This document shows positions 45,725-53,676 of a stretch of DNA of 53,676 nucleotides, in pieces. Every line of letters starts with the position of its first letter. Within the stretch, counting starts at the first letter, position 1. The DNA lies in assembly GCF_018494085.1 (NCBI RefSeq), contig NZ_JABBFP010000014.1, positions 1-53,676 of the forward strand, in the 5' to 3' direction. The DNA comes from Rosenbergiella collisarenosi (lineage in GTDB: Bacteria; Pseudomonadota; Gammaproteobacteria; Enterobacterales; Enterobacteriaceae). The translations under genes and the position numbers were made by a program. The notes beneath the pieces are model-generated. The model was not told the origin of the DNA. It searched no databases and saw only the letters and a list, made by a program, of their open reading frames with translations.

Positions 45725-46942
45725 ATGGTGTACCAAAAAGGAGGAGGCTATCGTCGGCTTCTACGTAATATCTCGCTAATCGCTTGCCTAGCAGGCATGA
45801 CGCCACCGGCGTATGCGGCCAATACGGATCCTCAATTTAGCGCGGCGCGGGTGTGGCCCTCCACACTCTATACGCGGCTTACGTTTGAGTCGCAAATCGC
45901 CCCTCATTATCGCTATTTTATATTGAATAATCCGCGGCGCTTGGTGATCGATGTAGATAACTTCCGAACGAGCCAGTCTCTGCGTAATATAAGCCGCCTC
46001 GTTAAGGCTAGCGACCCCTTTATCGCCGGGATCCGTGTCGCTAAGTTCGATAGCAACACGCTACGTATTGTCATCGATTTAAAGCAGCCGATACGGGCAG
46101 ATATCTTTGATTTGAAACCGGTCGCCCATTTTCAACGCCGATTGGTTATCGACCTCTATCCCAAACTGAATAATGAGAAAGACCCTCTTGGCGTGTTCAT
46201 CGCACAGACGCCAGCGGTCAATACCCCGTTCAAGGCCTTGCCGCAGACCGTCACTCACACGCCGTTTATCGTGATGATCGACCCGGGGCATGGCGGTGAA
46301 GATCCCGGTGCACATGGGTTACGTAAAACGCGCGAGAAAGACGTGGTGTTACAGATCGCTAAGCGTTTAAAGCAGCTGATCGATAAACAGCCGAATATGG
46401 CAGCACTCATGACACGCAACGATGATCATTTCGTTCCGCTTAACGCTCGAGTCGTCAAAGCCCAGCAGCAGAAAGCGACGATTTTCGTCTCGATTCATGC
46501 GGACGCCTTCGCAAATCGCCAAGCTCGCGGCTCGTCGGTATTCACTTTATCGACACGGGGGGCAACCTCGGCGGCCGCACGTTTTCTTGCGCAATCGCAA
46601 AATGAATCGGATCTGATCGGTGGGGTAAGTCGGAGTGGGGATTATTATCTGGATAACACCCTGCTTGAATTAATGCAGCGTCAAACGTTACACGACAGCG
46701 CGCTGCTCGGTAAGGCCGTTCTCGATCAATTACAAAAAATTAGTCCATTACATAAGACGCGTGTTGAACGGGCGGGATTCGCAGTACTCAAGGCTCCCGA
46801 TATTCCCTCGATACTAGTCGAAACCGCCTTTATTAGTCATCCTGAGGAAGAGCGGAAGTTACAGACAGCGCGGTATCAACAGCAGGTTGCCGAGGCAATT
46901 TTGGCGGGAATTACACGTTATAAAGCGAAGCATACTAATTAG
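45725..46942 (+). CDS. amiC: N-acetylmuramoyl-L-alanine amidase AmiC
   Basis: 405 residues. The N-terminus has a twin-Arg pair (YRRLLRN) before a hydrophobic stretch ending PPAYA, so Tat export is plausible although the motif is not perfect. The AMIN domain (about 35-150) targets the septum. The zinc amidase domain has MIDPGHGGEDPGA, the SIHADAF His and ETAFISHPEE. It splits septal peptidoglycan so daughter cells separate, under control of NlpD. It is divergent from argA and convergent with the antiporter gene, with a hairpin between. Confidence 0.95.
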   Translation: MVYQKGGGYRRLLRNISLIACLAGMTPPAYAANTDPQFSAARVWPSTLYTRLTFESQIAPHYRYFILNNPRRLVIDVDNFRTSQSLRNISRLVKASDPFIAGIRVAKFDSNTLRIVIDLKQPIRADIFDLKPVAHFQRRLVIDLYPKLNNEKDPLGVFIAQTPAVNTPFKALPQTVTHTPFIVMIDPGHGGEDPGAHGLRKTREKDVVLQIAKRLKQLIDKQPNMAALMTRNDDHFVPLNARVVKAQQQKATIFVSIHADAFANRQARGSSVFTLSTRGATSAAARFLAQSQNESDLIGGVSRSGDYYLDNTLLELMQRQTLHDSALLGKAVLDQLQKISPLHKTRVERAGFAVLKAPDIPSILVETAFISHPEEERKLQTARYQQQVAEAILAGITRYKAKHTN

Positions 46943-46946
46943 GCTA

Positions 46947-46971
46947 ACGCCCCACCCATAGGGTAGGGCGT
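46947..46971. terminator. hairpin between the convergent amiC and antiporter genes
   Basis: ACGCCC-c-ACCC and GGGT-a-GGGCGT pair with one C-A mismatch and a three-base loop. No long T-run follows on either strand, so termination is plausible rather than certain. Confidence 0.55.
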
Positions 46972-46976
46972 GTGGC

Positions 46977-48299
46977 TTAGCGTTGTGATAATTGTTGTTC
47001 TTTCTCGCGTCCTGCAATGAATCCGTAGAAGATATAACCGACCATAGTGATAATTGTTCCGCCGAAGACGGCCTCAACCCCGCAAGAGTAGACCCCATAA
47101 ATACTATAGAGAACCGCGGCGGTACTAACGACCGAGGCGATACGATACTCTGATGCGCTGACGTGGCTTTTTTGTAACATCACCTGTAGACCCGTCATAG
47201 AGAGGACATAAGGCACCATATTGATAAATACCGCGAGGTTCAGCAGCATGTTGAACTGTTTAAGCAGGTTAGGTGAGATGGTCATGCATGCCAGCAATAG
47301 CTCAAGAACCAGCATGATTAGCATTCCGGCAATCGGAGCATCATCTTTACTCATTTTGCTAAAAATAGTGGGGAATAAACGGTCGTCTGCCGCGGACTTT
47401 GCCACCTGCGCATTAGTAAACTGCCAACCGAGTAGCGAACCGATACAGGCAATTACCGCCAAACCAGTGACAATCATGCCGATGGTCGGATTAAACATCG
47501 TTGAAAAGACCAGACCGAAAGGCGCATTACTCGCCGCTAATTCCGCATTAGGGATAATTCCTTGAATAACGGTAGTCGACGCAATATAAACGATGGCCGC
47601 GAAGCCGGTCCCGAACAAACAGGCTAGTGGGACGTTACGTTCAGGATTTTCCACCGCGTCAGAGTTAGCCCCAGCGGATTCCACTCCTAAGAAAGCCCAC
47701 AAGGTAAGGGAGATACCTGAAGAGATAGCCCCTCCGGTTGTAAATCCATGCGGGTTCCACGAAGCGCTGAAAATAGCGGGATCGAACCAGAACCACCCTA
47801 ACACCGACAGACCGGCAACCGGAATAATAATCCCCCATACGGTAAAATTAGAGATTCGTCCGGTAATTTTCGGCCCTTTAAAATTTGCCACCATGGTAAC
47901 GACTAAGATAGCCACAACGGTAATAAAGGTGTGAATCGGCGTCTCTTTAATCCAAGGTGCGAAAGGGGCCATATAGCCGGTGGCCGACACAGCGATCGCC
48001 ACACAGCTGATCACTAAACAGATATAGTAGGTGTAGGAAGCGATGAAAAATGCCGATTTACCATGCGCTTCTGAGGCATAGGCAGACATCCCCCCCGACC
48101 GCCGACATAACGCCCCACAGCGAGCAAAAGTGTACGCAATGCACATTGCCCCGACTACCGTCACTAGCCAAGAGAGAACCGAAATCGCTCCAGTTTCAGC
48201 TAAGCTTGCGGGCAGCATGATAATTCCTGACCCCATCATGTTAACCGCGACCAGCACGGTGAGGTCCATTACCCCCATCTTTTTTGATTTCGTCGTCAT
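46977..48299 (-). CDS. PotE-type basic amino acid/polyamine antiporter
   Basis: 440 residues of the APC superfamily with twelve helices. The N-terminus MGVMDLTVLVAVNMMGSGII and the blocks FTVWGIIIPVAGLSVLGWFWF, VENPERNVPLA and SLLGWQFTNAQV resemble E. coli PotE (putrescine/ornithine antiporter) much more than AdiC or CadB. It is divergent from an AdiA-type arginine decarboxylase, the position expected for an arginine/agmatine antiporter. Role inferred: import of arginine in exchange for agmatine, removing one proton per cycle. Substrate specificity cannot be read from the sequence with certainty. A good AGGAGAAAG ribosome site precedes the ATG. An ARG-box-like site is 60-77 bases upstream. 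Confidence 0.85.
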   Translation of the reverse strand: MTTKSKKMGVMDLTVLVAVNMMGSGIIMLPASLAETGAISVLSWLVTVVGAMCIAYTFARCGALCRRSGGMSAYASEAHGKSAFFIASYTYYICLVISCVAIAVSATGYMAPFAPWIKETPIHTFITVVAILVVTMVANFKGPKITGRISNFTVWGIIIPVAGLSVLGWFWFDPAIFSASWNPHGFTTGGAISSGISLTLWAFLGVESAGANSDAVENPERNVPLACLFGTGFAAIVYIASTTVIQGIIPNAELAASNAPFGLVFSTMFNPTIGMIVTGLAVIACIGSLLGWQFTNAQVAKSAADDRLFPTIFSKMSKDDAPIAGMLIMLVLELLLACMTISPNLLKQFNMLLNLAVFINMVPYVLSMTGLQVMLQKSHVSASEYRIASVVSTAAVLYSIYGVYSCGVEAVFGGTIITMVGYIFYGFIAGREKEQQLSQR

Positions 48300-48748
48300 A
48301 CACTTTCTCCTAATGTTAAAAGATCATCCTTCCACCTGAATATTTATATTCTTGTTTGTGGGAATTAATATTCATTTTTATTTTAATGGAAGGGTTTGTA
48401 TGTTTTTAAATTATGACTTTAAAGGGTTCTTGTAATTGATTGATATCAATTTATCACCGAAGAAATATTTTTTTAGATAATTATTCATTTGTTTTTAACC
48501 TGTGAGTTATTTGGTTAAGTCGATGATTTGTATATCTAATTTAATATATTATGGTGTTTTTTATTATATTTGTATTCGGCCATCATTAATATCTATCTAA
48601 AAATATTTTTACTCTAAAAAATACGCTGGAATTCTTTTTAAATTAGCGTTACGTTTTTATTAACTTCACGAGTTTGCTTTTGGTTAAGGTTGTTTGATAA
48701 CGAAAGAATAACCTGTCTTTATCTATTTAAAATAATAAAGAGGTCTAT
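48300..48748. promoter_or_regulatory. divergent control region of antiporter and arginine decarboxylase genes
   Basis: 449 bases of strongly AT-rich DNA without a gene. It contains an ARG-box-like site, TGGGAATTAATATTCATT (48359-48376, one mismatch to the TGAAT-N4-ATTCA core), and a perfect FNR consensus, TTGATTGATATCAA (48436-48449). A looser TGAAT...ATTC pair with a 6-base spacer is at 48337-48351. Both directions of transcription must start here. The sites suggest oxygen (FNR) and arginine (ArgR or its paralogue) control. Confidence 0.6.
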
Positions 48749-51031
48749 ATGTGTGACAAAAATTATTTAGTTGCCCTACACCAGGCGAGAACGCAACAAA
48801 CCAGTCTAACGCCTCTTGAAGAGACGATTGATAACATCAGTCATTCCCTACGCAGCAAAGGGGAGCGCGTTAAATTTACCCACCACTATCAAGAGGCAGC
48901 TACCTATGTCAGCTCTATGGCACCGGTTGACTGCATTATGATTGAGTGGGCACCGACGCAGACTGAGGCTATCTGCCACCTTCTCAAACAGTTGAGGGTT
49001 CGTCATGAAAAGGTACCCGCATTCTTATTAGTGAATACGCATGAAGAGGGTAAATCGATTCCGTCAGACATTATGAATAACGTGACGGAAACCTTCTTAG
49101 TGCTAGACGATACTACCGATTTTATCGTGGGACGTTTACAGGCGGCAGTCGCTCGTTACGAAAAAATCATTATGCCGCCGCTCATGTCGGCAATGATGAA
49201 ATATGCCAAGGAAAAAGAGTACTCATGGTCGGCACCGGGTCACCAAGGCGGTATTGGCTTTTGTAAAACGCCGGTCGGACGTAAGTTTTTCGACTTCTAC
49301 GGCGAAAACATCTTCCGTACCGATATGGGGATCGAACGGGCTTGCCTTGGGTCGATGTTAGATCATACCGGCGCGTTTGGGGATAGCGAAAAGTATATTG
49401 CTGAAGTATTTGGCGCGCACCGATCCTATTCGTTGGTGGTCGGTACGTCTGGCGCAAACCGGACGATTATGCAGGCTTGTTGTACCGACAGCGATATTGC
49501 GATTTGCGACCGTAACAGTCATAAGTCAATTGAGCAGGGGCTGATGCTGACAGGCGTCGCTCCGGTTTATATGACACCTACGCGTAACGCATATGGCATC
49601 ATCGGGCCGATTCCGAAAGCACAGATGCATCATTCCGCAATTGCACAGCGCATTGCCGATAACCGTTTTGCCAGCCAAGCACCGAACAGCCGTCCCGTTT
49701 ACAGTGTTGTGACTAACTGTACCTACGATGGACTTATCTATAACGGGGATGAAATCCAACGGCTATTAGGGGAAAGCTGTGATCGGATCCACTACGACGA
49801 AGCATGGTTCGGCTATTCTCGCTTCAATCCGATTTATAAAAGCTTCCACGCGATGCGCGGCGACAAGGCGGCACATGGCGCAGACCAGCCAACGCTCTTC
49901 GCGACGCACTCTACCCATAAATTATTGAATGCCTTATCCCAGGCATCTTATATTCATATGCGTGAAGGGCGCGCCTCGATCAAGCCAGCGCAGTTTAGCC
50001 AAGCCTATATGATGCATGCGACAACCTCGCCTCTATACTCGATTGCGGCGTCTAACGACGTTGCGGCTGCGATGATGGAAGGGAATCAAGGGATTAATTT
50101 AACCACCGAGGTGATTGAAGAGGCCGTAGAATTTCGTCAGGCGGTCGCACGTGCGCACCAGCAAGCCTGTGCCGACAAGAGTTGGTTCTTTAAACCGTGG
50201 AACCCTGAGGTAGTGATCGACCCTGCTACCCAGCAAAGTTACGACTTCGCTGAAGCACCGCGTGAACTGCTAGTTAAAGAGCAGAGTTGCTGGATGCTCG
50301 ATCCTCAAGATAGCTGGCATGGCTTCGCCGGGCTTGATGACAATTGGGTGATGCTCGATCCGGTGAAGGTTAGCCTACTCACTCCAGGTCTCAACGACGA
50401 CGGAACGTTACAGGATGAAGGCGTGCCTGCTGCGTTAGTCACCGCTTATCTGTCTAGCCTAGGCATTGTCCCGACGCGTACCACCGACTTCCAAGTGATG
50501 TTCCTCTTCTCAATGGGGGTGACAAAGGGCAAATGGGTGACGTTGATGAATAGCTTGTTGGCCTTCAAAAAACATTATGATGCCGATGCACCACTGAGTG
50601 AAGTTCTGCCTGGTTTAGTCGAAACCGACCCAGCACTATATGGTGAGATGACCATGCAACAGCTGGGCCGCCGGATGATCGATTTCCTCAAAAAACATAA
50701 CCCTAGCGAACAGTTAAATAAGGCCTATTCAACACTTCCAACTATGGATATGTTGCCGCGTGATGCTTATACACAACTGGTCAAAGATAATGTGGAATTA
50801 GTTTCCATTTATCAGCTAGCCGGTCGTACGGCCGCCAATTCCGTAATCCCTTATCCACCAGGGATCCCAATGTTAATGTCCGGGGAGAACTTCGGTGATC
50901 AGCTCAGCCCGCAAATCGCCTACTTGCAAGCGTTGCAAGCATGGGATGACGCGTTCCCAGGGTTCGAGCATGAAACTGAAGGTGCGGAGAAAGAGGAGGG
51001 TATTTACCACGTCATGTGCATAAAGAAATAA
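48749..51031 (+). CDS. adiA: acid-inducible arginine decarboxylase, AdiA type
   Basis: 760 residues, very similar to E. coli AdiA (755) throughout, including SAPGHQGGIGF, GENIFRTDMGIERACLGS and the PLP lysine in ATHSTHKLLNALSQAS (Lys391). An N-terminal response-regulator-like wing (about 1-135) mediates oligomerisation in this fold-type I family. It converts arginine to agmatine and consumes a proton, which underlies arginine-dependent acid resistance. The matches are stronger than to ornithine or lysine decarboxylases. A ribosome site AGAGGT lies 8 bases before the ATG. A terminator follows at 51075. No adiY regulator gene is next to it. Confidence 0.94.
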   Translation: MCDKNYLVALHQARTQQTSLTPLEETIDNISHSLRSKGERVKFTHHYQEAATYVSSMAPVDCIMIEWAPTQTEAICHLLKQLRVRHEKVPAFLLVNTHEEGKSIPSDIMNNVTETFLVLDDTTDFIVGRLQAAVARYEKIIMPPLMSAMMKYAKEKEYSWSAPGHQGGIGFCKTPVGRKFFDFYGENIFRTDMGIERACLGSMLDHTGAFGDSEKYIAEVFGAHRSYSLVVGTSGANRTIMQACCTDSDIAICDRNSHKSIEQGLMLTGVAPVYMTPTRNAYGIIGPIPKAQMHHSAIAQRIADNRFASQAPNSRPVYSVVTNCTYDGLIYNGDEIQRLLGESCDRIHYDEAWFGYSRFNPIYKSFHAMRGDKAAHGADQPTLFATHSTHKLLNALSQASYIHMREGRASIKPAQFSQAYMMHATTSPLYSIAASNDVAAAMMEGNQGINLTTEVIEEAVEFRQAVARAHQQACADKSWFFKPWNPEVVIDPATQQSYDFAEAPRELLVKEQSCWMLDPQDSWHGFAGLDDNWVMLDPVKVSLLTPGLNDDGTLQDEGVPAALVTAYLSSLGIVPTRTTDFQVMFLFSMGVTKGKWVTLMNSLLAFKKHYDADAPLSEVLPGLVETDPALYGEMTMQQLGRRMIDFLKKHNPSEQLNKAYSTLPTMDMLPRDAYTQLVKDNVELVSIYQLAGRTAANSVIPYPPGIPMLMSGENFGDQLSPQIAYLQALQAWDDAFPGFEHETEGAEKEEGIYHVMCIKK

Positions 51032-51040
51032 GCACGTCCT

Positions 51041-51054
51041 TTGATTAGCATCAA
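51041..51054. promoter_or_regulatory. perfect FNR-box sequence downstream of adiA
   Basis: TTGATTAGCATCAA fits TTGAT-N4-ATCAA exactly. It lies between the adiA stop and its terminator, about 255 bases before the ArgR-like gene. Confidence 0.45.
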
Positions 51055-51074
51055 TTAATACTGAAATAGACCTA

Positions 51075-51106
51075 GGGTAGCAATATTTATATTGTTACCC
51101 TTTTTT
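51075..51106 (+). terminator. rho-independent terminator after adiA
   Basis: GGGTAGCAATA and TATTGTTACCC pair (one G-U) and are followed by six T. It separates adiA transcription from the ArgR-like gene. Confidence 0.8.
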
Positions 51107-51126
51107 ATTAATGATTATGTTGTATG

Positions 51127-51140
51127 TTAATCCATATCAA
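51127..51140. promoter_or_regulatory. FNR-like box upstream of the ArgR paralogue gene
   Basis: TTAATCCATATCAA has one mismatch to the FNR consensus. It lies after the adiA terminator, so it could serve a separate promoter of the argR-like/argS operon. The rest of 51107-51307 is AT-rich and gene-free. It also contains ATGAATA...TATTCAT at 51252-51278, which looks like split ARG-box halves. Confidence 0.35.
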
Positions 51141-51307
51141 TATTATTTTTATCTCGGGGTATTTGAATAATTAGGATTTATTTTTAATTTATCGCATTAT
51201 GATTAAAGTCAATAACCAAGACAGGTAGGTCTTCTTTTAATAACGGGGGTCATGAATAATAAAAGCTACGGTATTCATCTTTACCGAGTGTAAAAGGTAA
51301 CAGTTAT

Positions 51308-51781
51308 ATGTTGAAGAAAAATAAATGTCTTGATCTCGATCGTGTATTTAAAAAACTTTTAGCAGATGAATGTATTGGCTCGCAATCTGATTTTGTTGAG
51401 CATCTAACTCAACAAGGTTTTGAGCATATCAATCAGTCTAAAATATCTAGGATGCTCGCCAGCTATGGCGCAGTACGTAAGCGTAATGCACGGATGGAGA
51501 TGGTGTATAGCCTCCCTGCTGAACGGGGTGTTCCGACGGCAAAAACTACGCTGAAAAGTTCGGTGCTAAGTGTTGATTATAATCAATGGATGGTGGTCAT
51601 TCATACCGTACCTGGTGCCGCTCCCCTCATTGCACGCTTACTCGATTCTTGCGGGAGAAATGACGGAATATTAGGCACTGTCGCGGGTGACGACACGATA
51701 TTCACTGTGCCAGTTATTGATGCCGATATTAATGATATTTATAAATCTGTCATACAAATATTAAATTCCGACAATCTTTAA
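51308..51781 (+). CDS. ArgR-family arginine repressor paralogue
   Basis: 157 residues, the size of E. coli ArgR (156). The N-terminal winged helix has NQSKISRMLASYGAVRKRNA, near identical to the DNA-contacting part of ArgR. The C-terminal hexamerisation domain keeps IHTVPGAAPLIARLLDS and GTVAGDDTIF, whose two Asp bind arginine. The rest has diverged more. The canonical argR of enterobacteria lies next to mdh, so this is probably a second copy. It is paired with an arginine decarboxylase and an arginyl-tRNA synthetase. ArgR paralogues are also known beside arginine deiminase genes in Salmonella. It is followed after 32 bases by argS on the same strand. Confidence 0.85.
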   Translation: MLKKNKCLDLDRVFKKLLADECIGSQSDFVEHLTQQGFEHINQSKISRMLASYGAVRKRNARMEMVYSLPAERGVPTAKTTLKSSVLSVDYNQWMVVIHTVPGAAPLIARLLDSCGRNDGILGTVAGDDTIFTVPVIDADINDIYKSVIQILNSDNL

Positions 51782-51813
51782 TGAATGAATAGGGAATTAC
51801 TAGAGGGGATACC

Positions 51814-53556
51814 ATGAATATATCAGCATTATTTTCTTCTTATGCACAGGAAGCACTACAACAGCTAGGGATTTCATCGCCCTTACCTATTTGTGCAAAA
51901 GTCTCGACACGTTATGAATTAGGGGATTACCAAATCGATTCTATCATCCCCCTCGCTAAGCAATTACAACGGCAGCCACGGCAATTAGCAGAGCAAGTCG
52001 TCGAACAGATGAAATCCTCTAGCGAGGTTACTGCGCGTGCCGAGTCGATTGAGGTAGCAGGGCCGGGTTTTATTAATATCCGTTTAAAAAATAGCTGGTT
52101 AGCAGAGTCGCTCACGGCGTTAGCCGACGATCCGCGGTTAGGCGTGGCCCGTCAATCCCCCTCGCATGTGGTGATCGATTACTCCTCGCCTAACGTCGCA
52201 AAAGAGATGCATGTCGGGCATCTACGCTCGACGATTATTGGCGATGCCAGCGTACGCACTTTACGCTTTCTTGGCCATAAGGTGACTAAGGTTAACCATA
52301 TCGGGGATTGGGGGACGCAATTTGGTATGTTGATTGCGCACTTAGAGGAGGTCGATCGCCAGGATCTTCTCTCGCTCTCCGATCTTGAGGGTTTTTATCG
52401 CGAGGCAAAAAAACGTTATGACCAAGATAGCGATTTTTCCAAGCGTGCCAGAAGGTATGTGGTCAAGCTACAACAGGGAGACGAGTATTGTCGTAAGATG
52501 TGGCGTCAACTTGTTGATATTTCTATGCAGCAGAATCAGCATAATTACGATCTCTTGAACGTTTCATTGACGCCTGCAGACATTCGTGGTGAGAGCGCCT
52601 ATAACGATATGCTACCAGAAATCGTCAATGATCTTTTAGCACGGGATATCGCTAAGGAAGAGAAGGGATCGGTGGTCGTCTACCTCGACGATTATCAGAA
52701 TAAGCAGGGTGAGGCGATGGGGGTCGTGGTCCGTAAGCAAGATGGTGGGTATCTCTACACCACTACCGATATAGCCTGTGCAAAATACCGTTATGAAACA
52801 CTCAAGGCAGACCGTATTCTTTATTACATCGATGCGCGCCAGCACCAGCATTTGATGATGGCTTGGGCGATTGTCCGTAAAGCCGGCTATGTCCCGCCCA
52901 ATGTGGCGTTAGAACATCATAAATTTGGCATGATGCTCGATAAGCAAGGACAACCGTTTAAGACCCGCGAAGGGGGAACGATCAAGCTCTGCGACTTGTT
53001 AGCAGAGGCGGTTAGCCGAGCGAAGCAGTTAATCGAGCAGAAATCGCCGCATTTCACGGGTACGGCACTGGATGAACTGGCGACAATTATCGGTATTGGG
53101 GCGGTGAAGTATGCCGATCTCTCGAAAAATCGTACCACCGACTATATCTTCGACTGGGACAGTATGTTGAGTTTCGAAGGGAATACCGCCCCCTATATCC
53201 AATATGCCGGCGCACGTATTCATTCACTGTTAGAGAAAGCACAGCAACAGGGGATAGTGTGGCAGGATGGCAAGGACATTAGCATTACGACGGGCGAGGA
53301 ACGCGCGATTGCGTTAGCGATTCTTCAGCTGGAAGAGCGGCTGAGTGTGGTCGCGAGAGAGGGATTACCAAATATAATGTGTCAGTATCTCTACGATTTG
53401 GCATCACTCTTTTCACGTCTCTATGCGAATTCACCGATCGTGACAGAGAGCGATGTTGTGCAGCGCAAAAGCCGCCTCTACCTAGCTCAACTTACCGAGA
53501 AAGTATTGAGCCTAGGCCTATCAACCTTGGGGATACGTATTCCTGAGCGGATGTAA
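51814..53556 (+). CDS. arginyl-tRNA synthetase, divergent copy
   Basis: 580 residues (E. coli ArgS 577), class I synthetase. It has the N-terminal additional domain ([21 protein letters not shown]), the HIGH-type HVGHLRS in [18 protein letters not shown], the catalytic core [36 protein letters not shown], the substitute KMSK region [17 protein letters not shown] and the C-terminal anticodon-binding helices ([20 protein letters not shown]). All core motifs are intact. By eye it is much less similar to E. coli ArgS than neighbouring backbone genes are to theirs, and the gene is not in the usual argS context. It is therefore probably a second, specialised ArgRS. A strong AGAGGGG site precedes the ATG. 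Confidence 0.88.
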   Translation: MNISALFSSYAQEALQQLGISSPLPICAKVSTRYELGDYQIDSIIPLAKQLQRQPRQLAEQVVEQMKSSSEVTARAESIEVAGPGFINIRLKNSWLAESLTALADDPRLGVARQSPSHVVIDYSSPNVAKEMHVGHLRSTIIGDASVRTLRFLGHKVTKVNHIGDWGTQFGMLIAHLEEVDRQDLLSLSDLEGFYREAKKRYDQDSDFSKRARRYVVKLQQGDEYCRKMWRQLVDISMQQNQHNYDLLNVSLTPADIRGESAYNDMLPEIVNDLLARDIAKEEKGSVVVYLDDYQNKQGEAMGVVVRKQDGGYLYTTTDIACAKYRYETLKADRILYYIDARQHQHLMMAWAIVRKAGYVPPNVALEHHKFGMMLDKQGQPFKTREGGTIKLCDLLAEAVSRAKQLIEQKSPHFTGTALDELATIIGIGAVKYADLSKNRTTDYIFDWDSMLSFEGNTAPYIQYAGARIHSLLEKAQQQGIVWQDGKDISITTGEERAIALAILQLEERLSVVAREGLPNIMCQYLYDLASLFSRLYANSPIVTESDVVQRKSRLYLAQLTEKVLSLGLSTLGIRIPERM

Positions 53557-53562
53557 CGAAAA

Positions 53563-53592
53563 AAAGCTTATCAATATGCATTGATAAGCTTT
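53563..53592. terminator. bidirectional terminator between argS and the initiator tRNA
   Basis: AAAGCTTATCAAT-atgc-ATTGATAAGCTTT is a perfect 13-bp stem. On the minus strand it ends in a T-run, serving the tRNA transcript; on the plus strand it follows argS and ends in TTCTTAAATT. Confidence 0.85.
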
Positions 53593-53599
53593 CTTAAAT

Positions 53600-53676
<77 letters not shown>

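Overview
The window looks like a chromosomal segment of an enterobacterium (order Enterobacterales). The backbone order lysR/lysA, galR, Omr sRNA, aas-lplT, tas, ygdR, mutH, DARS2, rppH-ptsP, lgt-thyA, ppdA-ppdB-ygdB-ppdC, recC-recB-recD, argA, amiC, met-tRNA is the E. coli K-12 order. Several blocks have been inserted and ptrA is missing between recC and recB. The opsin/carotenoid-cleavage pair and the divergent accessory genes recall carotenoid-making, plant- or insect-associated Erwiniaceae (Pantoea/Tatumella/Rosenbergiella-like), but the genus cannot be fixed from the sequence alone.

Layout. (1) 1-5.3 kb: the 3' end of a contact-dependent inhibition (CDI) locus. The C-terminal VENN toxin module of a CdiA protein and its membrane immunity gene are followed by a row of orphan VENN-toxin/immunity cassettes, a decayed extra copy, two small lipoprotein genes and a nonsense-mutated DUF2569-type gene. 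(2) 5.4-9.6 kb: a Zur-boxed rpmE2-rpmJ2 pair (zinc-free ribosomal proteins), lysR/lysA, galR and an OmrB-like sRNA. (3) 9.7-20.5 kb: an FtsI (PBP3) paralogue and a four-gene dual-RND efflux operon of the MdtABC/MuxABC-OpmB type, inserted between the Omr sRNA and aas. (4) 20.6-31.5 kb: conserved backbone genes, including a mutH-rppH intergenic region with DnaA boxes that matches the position of DARS2. (5) 31.8-33.3 kb: a microbial rhodopsin with a DTG helix-C motif, overlapped by a Brp/Blh beta-carotene dioxygenase that would make its retinal. (6) 33.6-46.9 kb: minor prepilins, RecBCD, ArgA with a tandem ARG-box operator, and AmiC. (7) 47-53.6 kb: a locus between amiC and the initiator tRNA comprising a PotE-type antiporter, an AdiA-type arginine decarboxylase, an ArgR paralogue and a divergent arginyl-tRNA synthetase.

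The most notable unit is region 7. A decarboxylase that consumes arginine, an antiporter to feed it, an arginine-sensing repressor paralogue and an arginyl-tRNA synthetase are neighbours, with consensus FNR boxes and an ARG-box-like site in their control regions. I read it as a self-contained arginine-dependent acid-resistance system that may carry its own arginine sensing and its own protection of tRNA charging. The PBP3 paralogue in region 3 belongs to a family that in Salmonella supports division at acid pH, which fits an acid-habitat theme. The rhodopsin would supply light-driven proton export.
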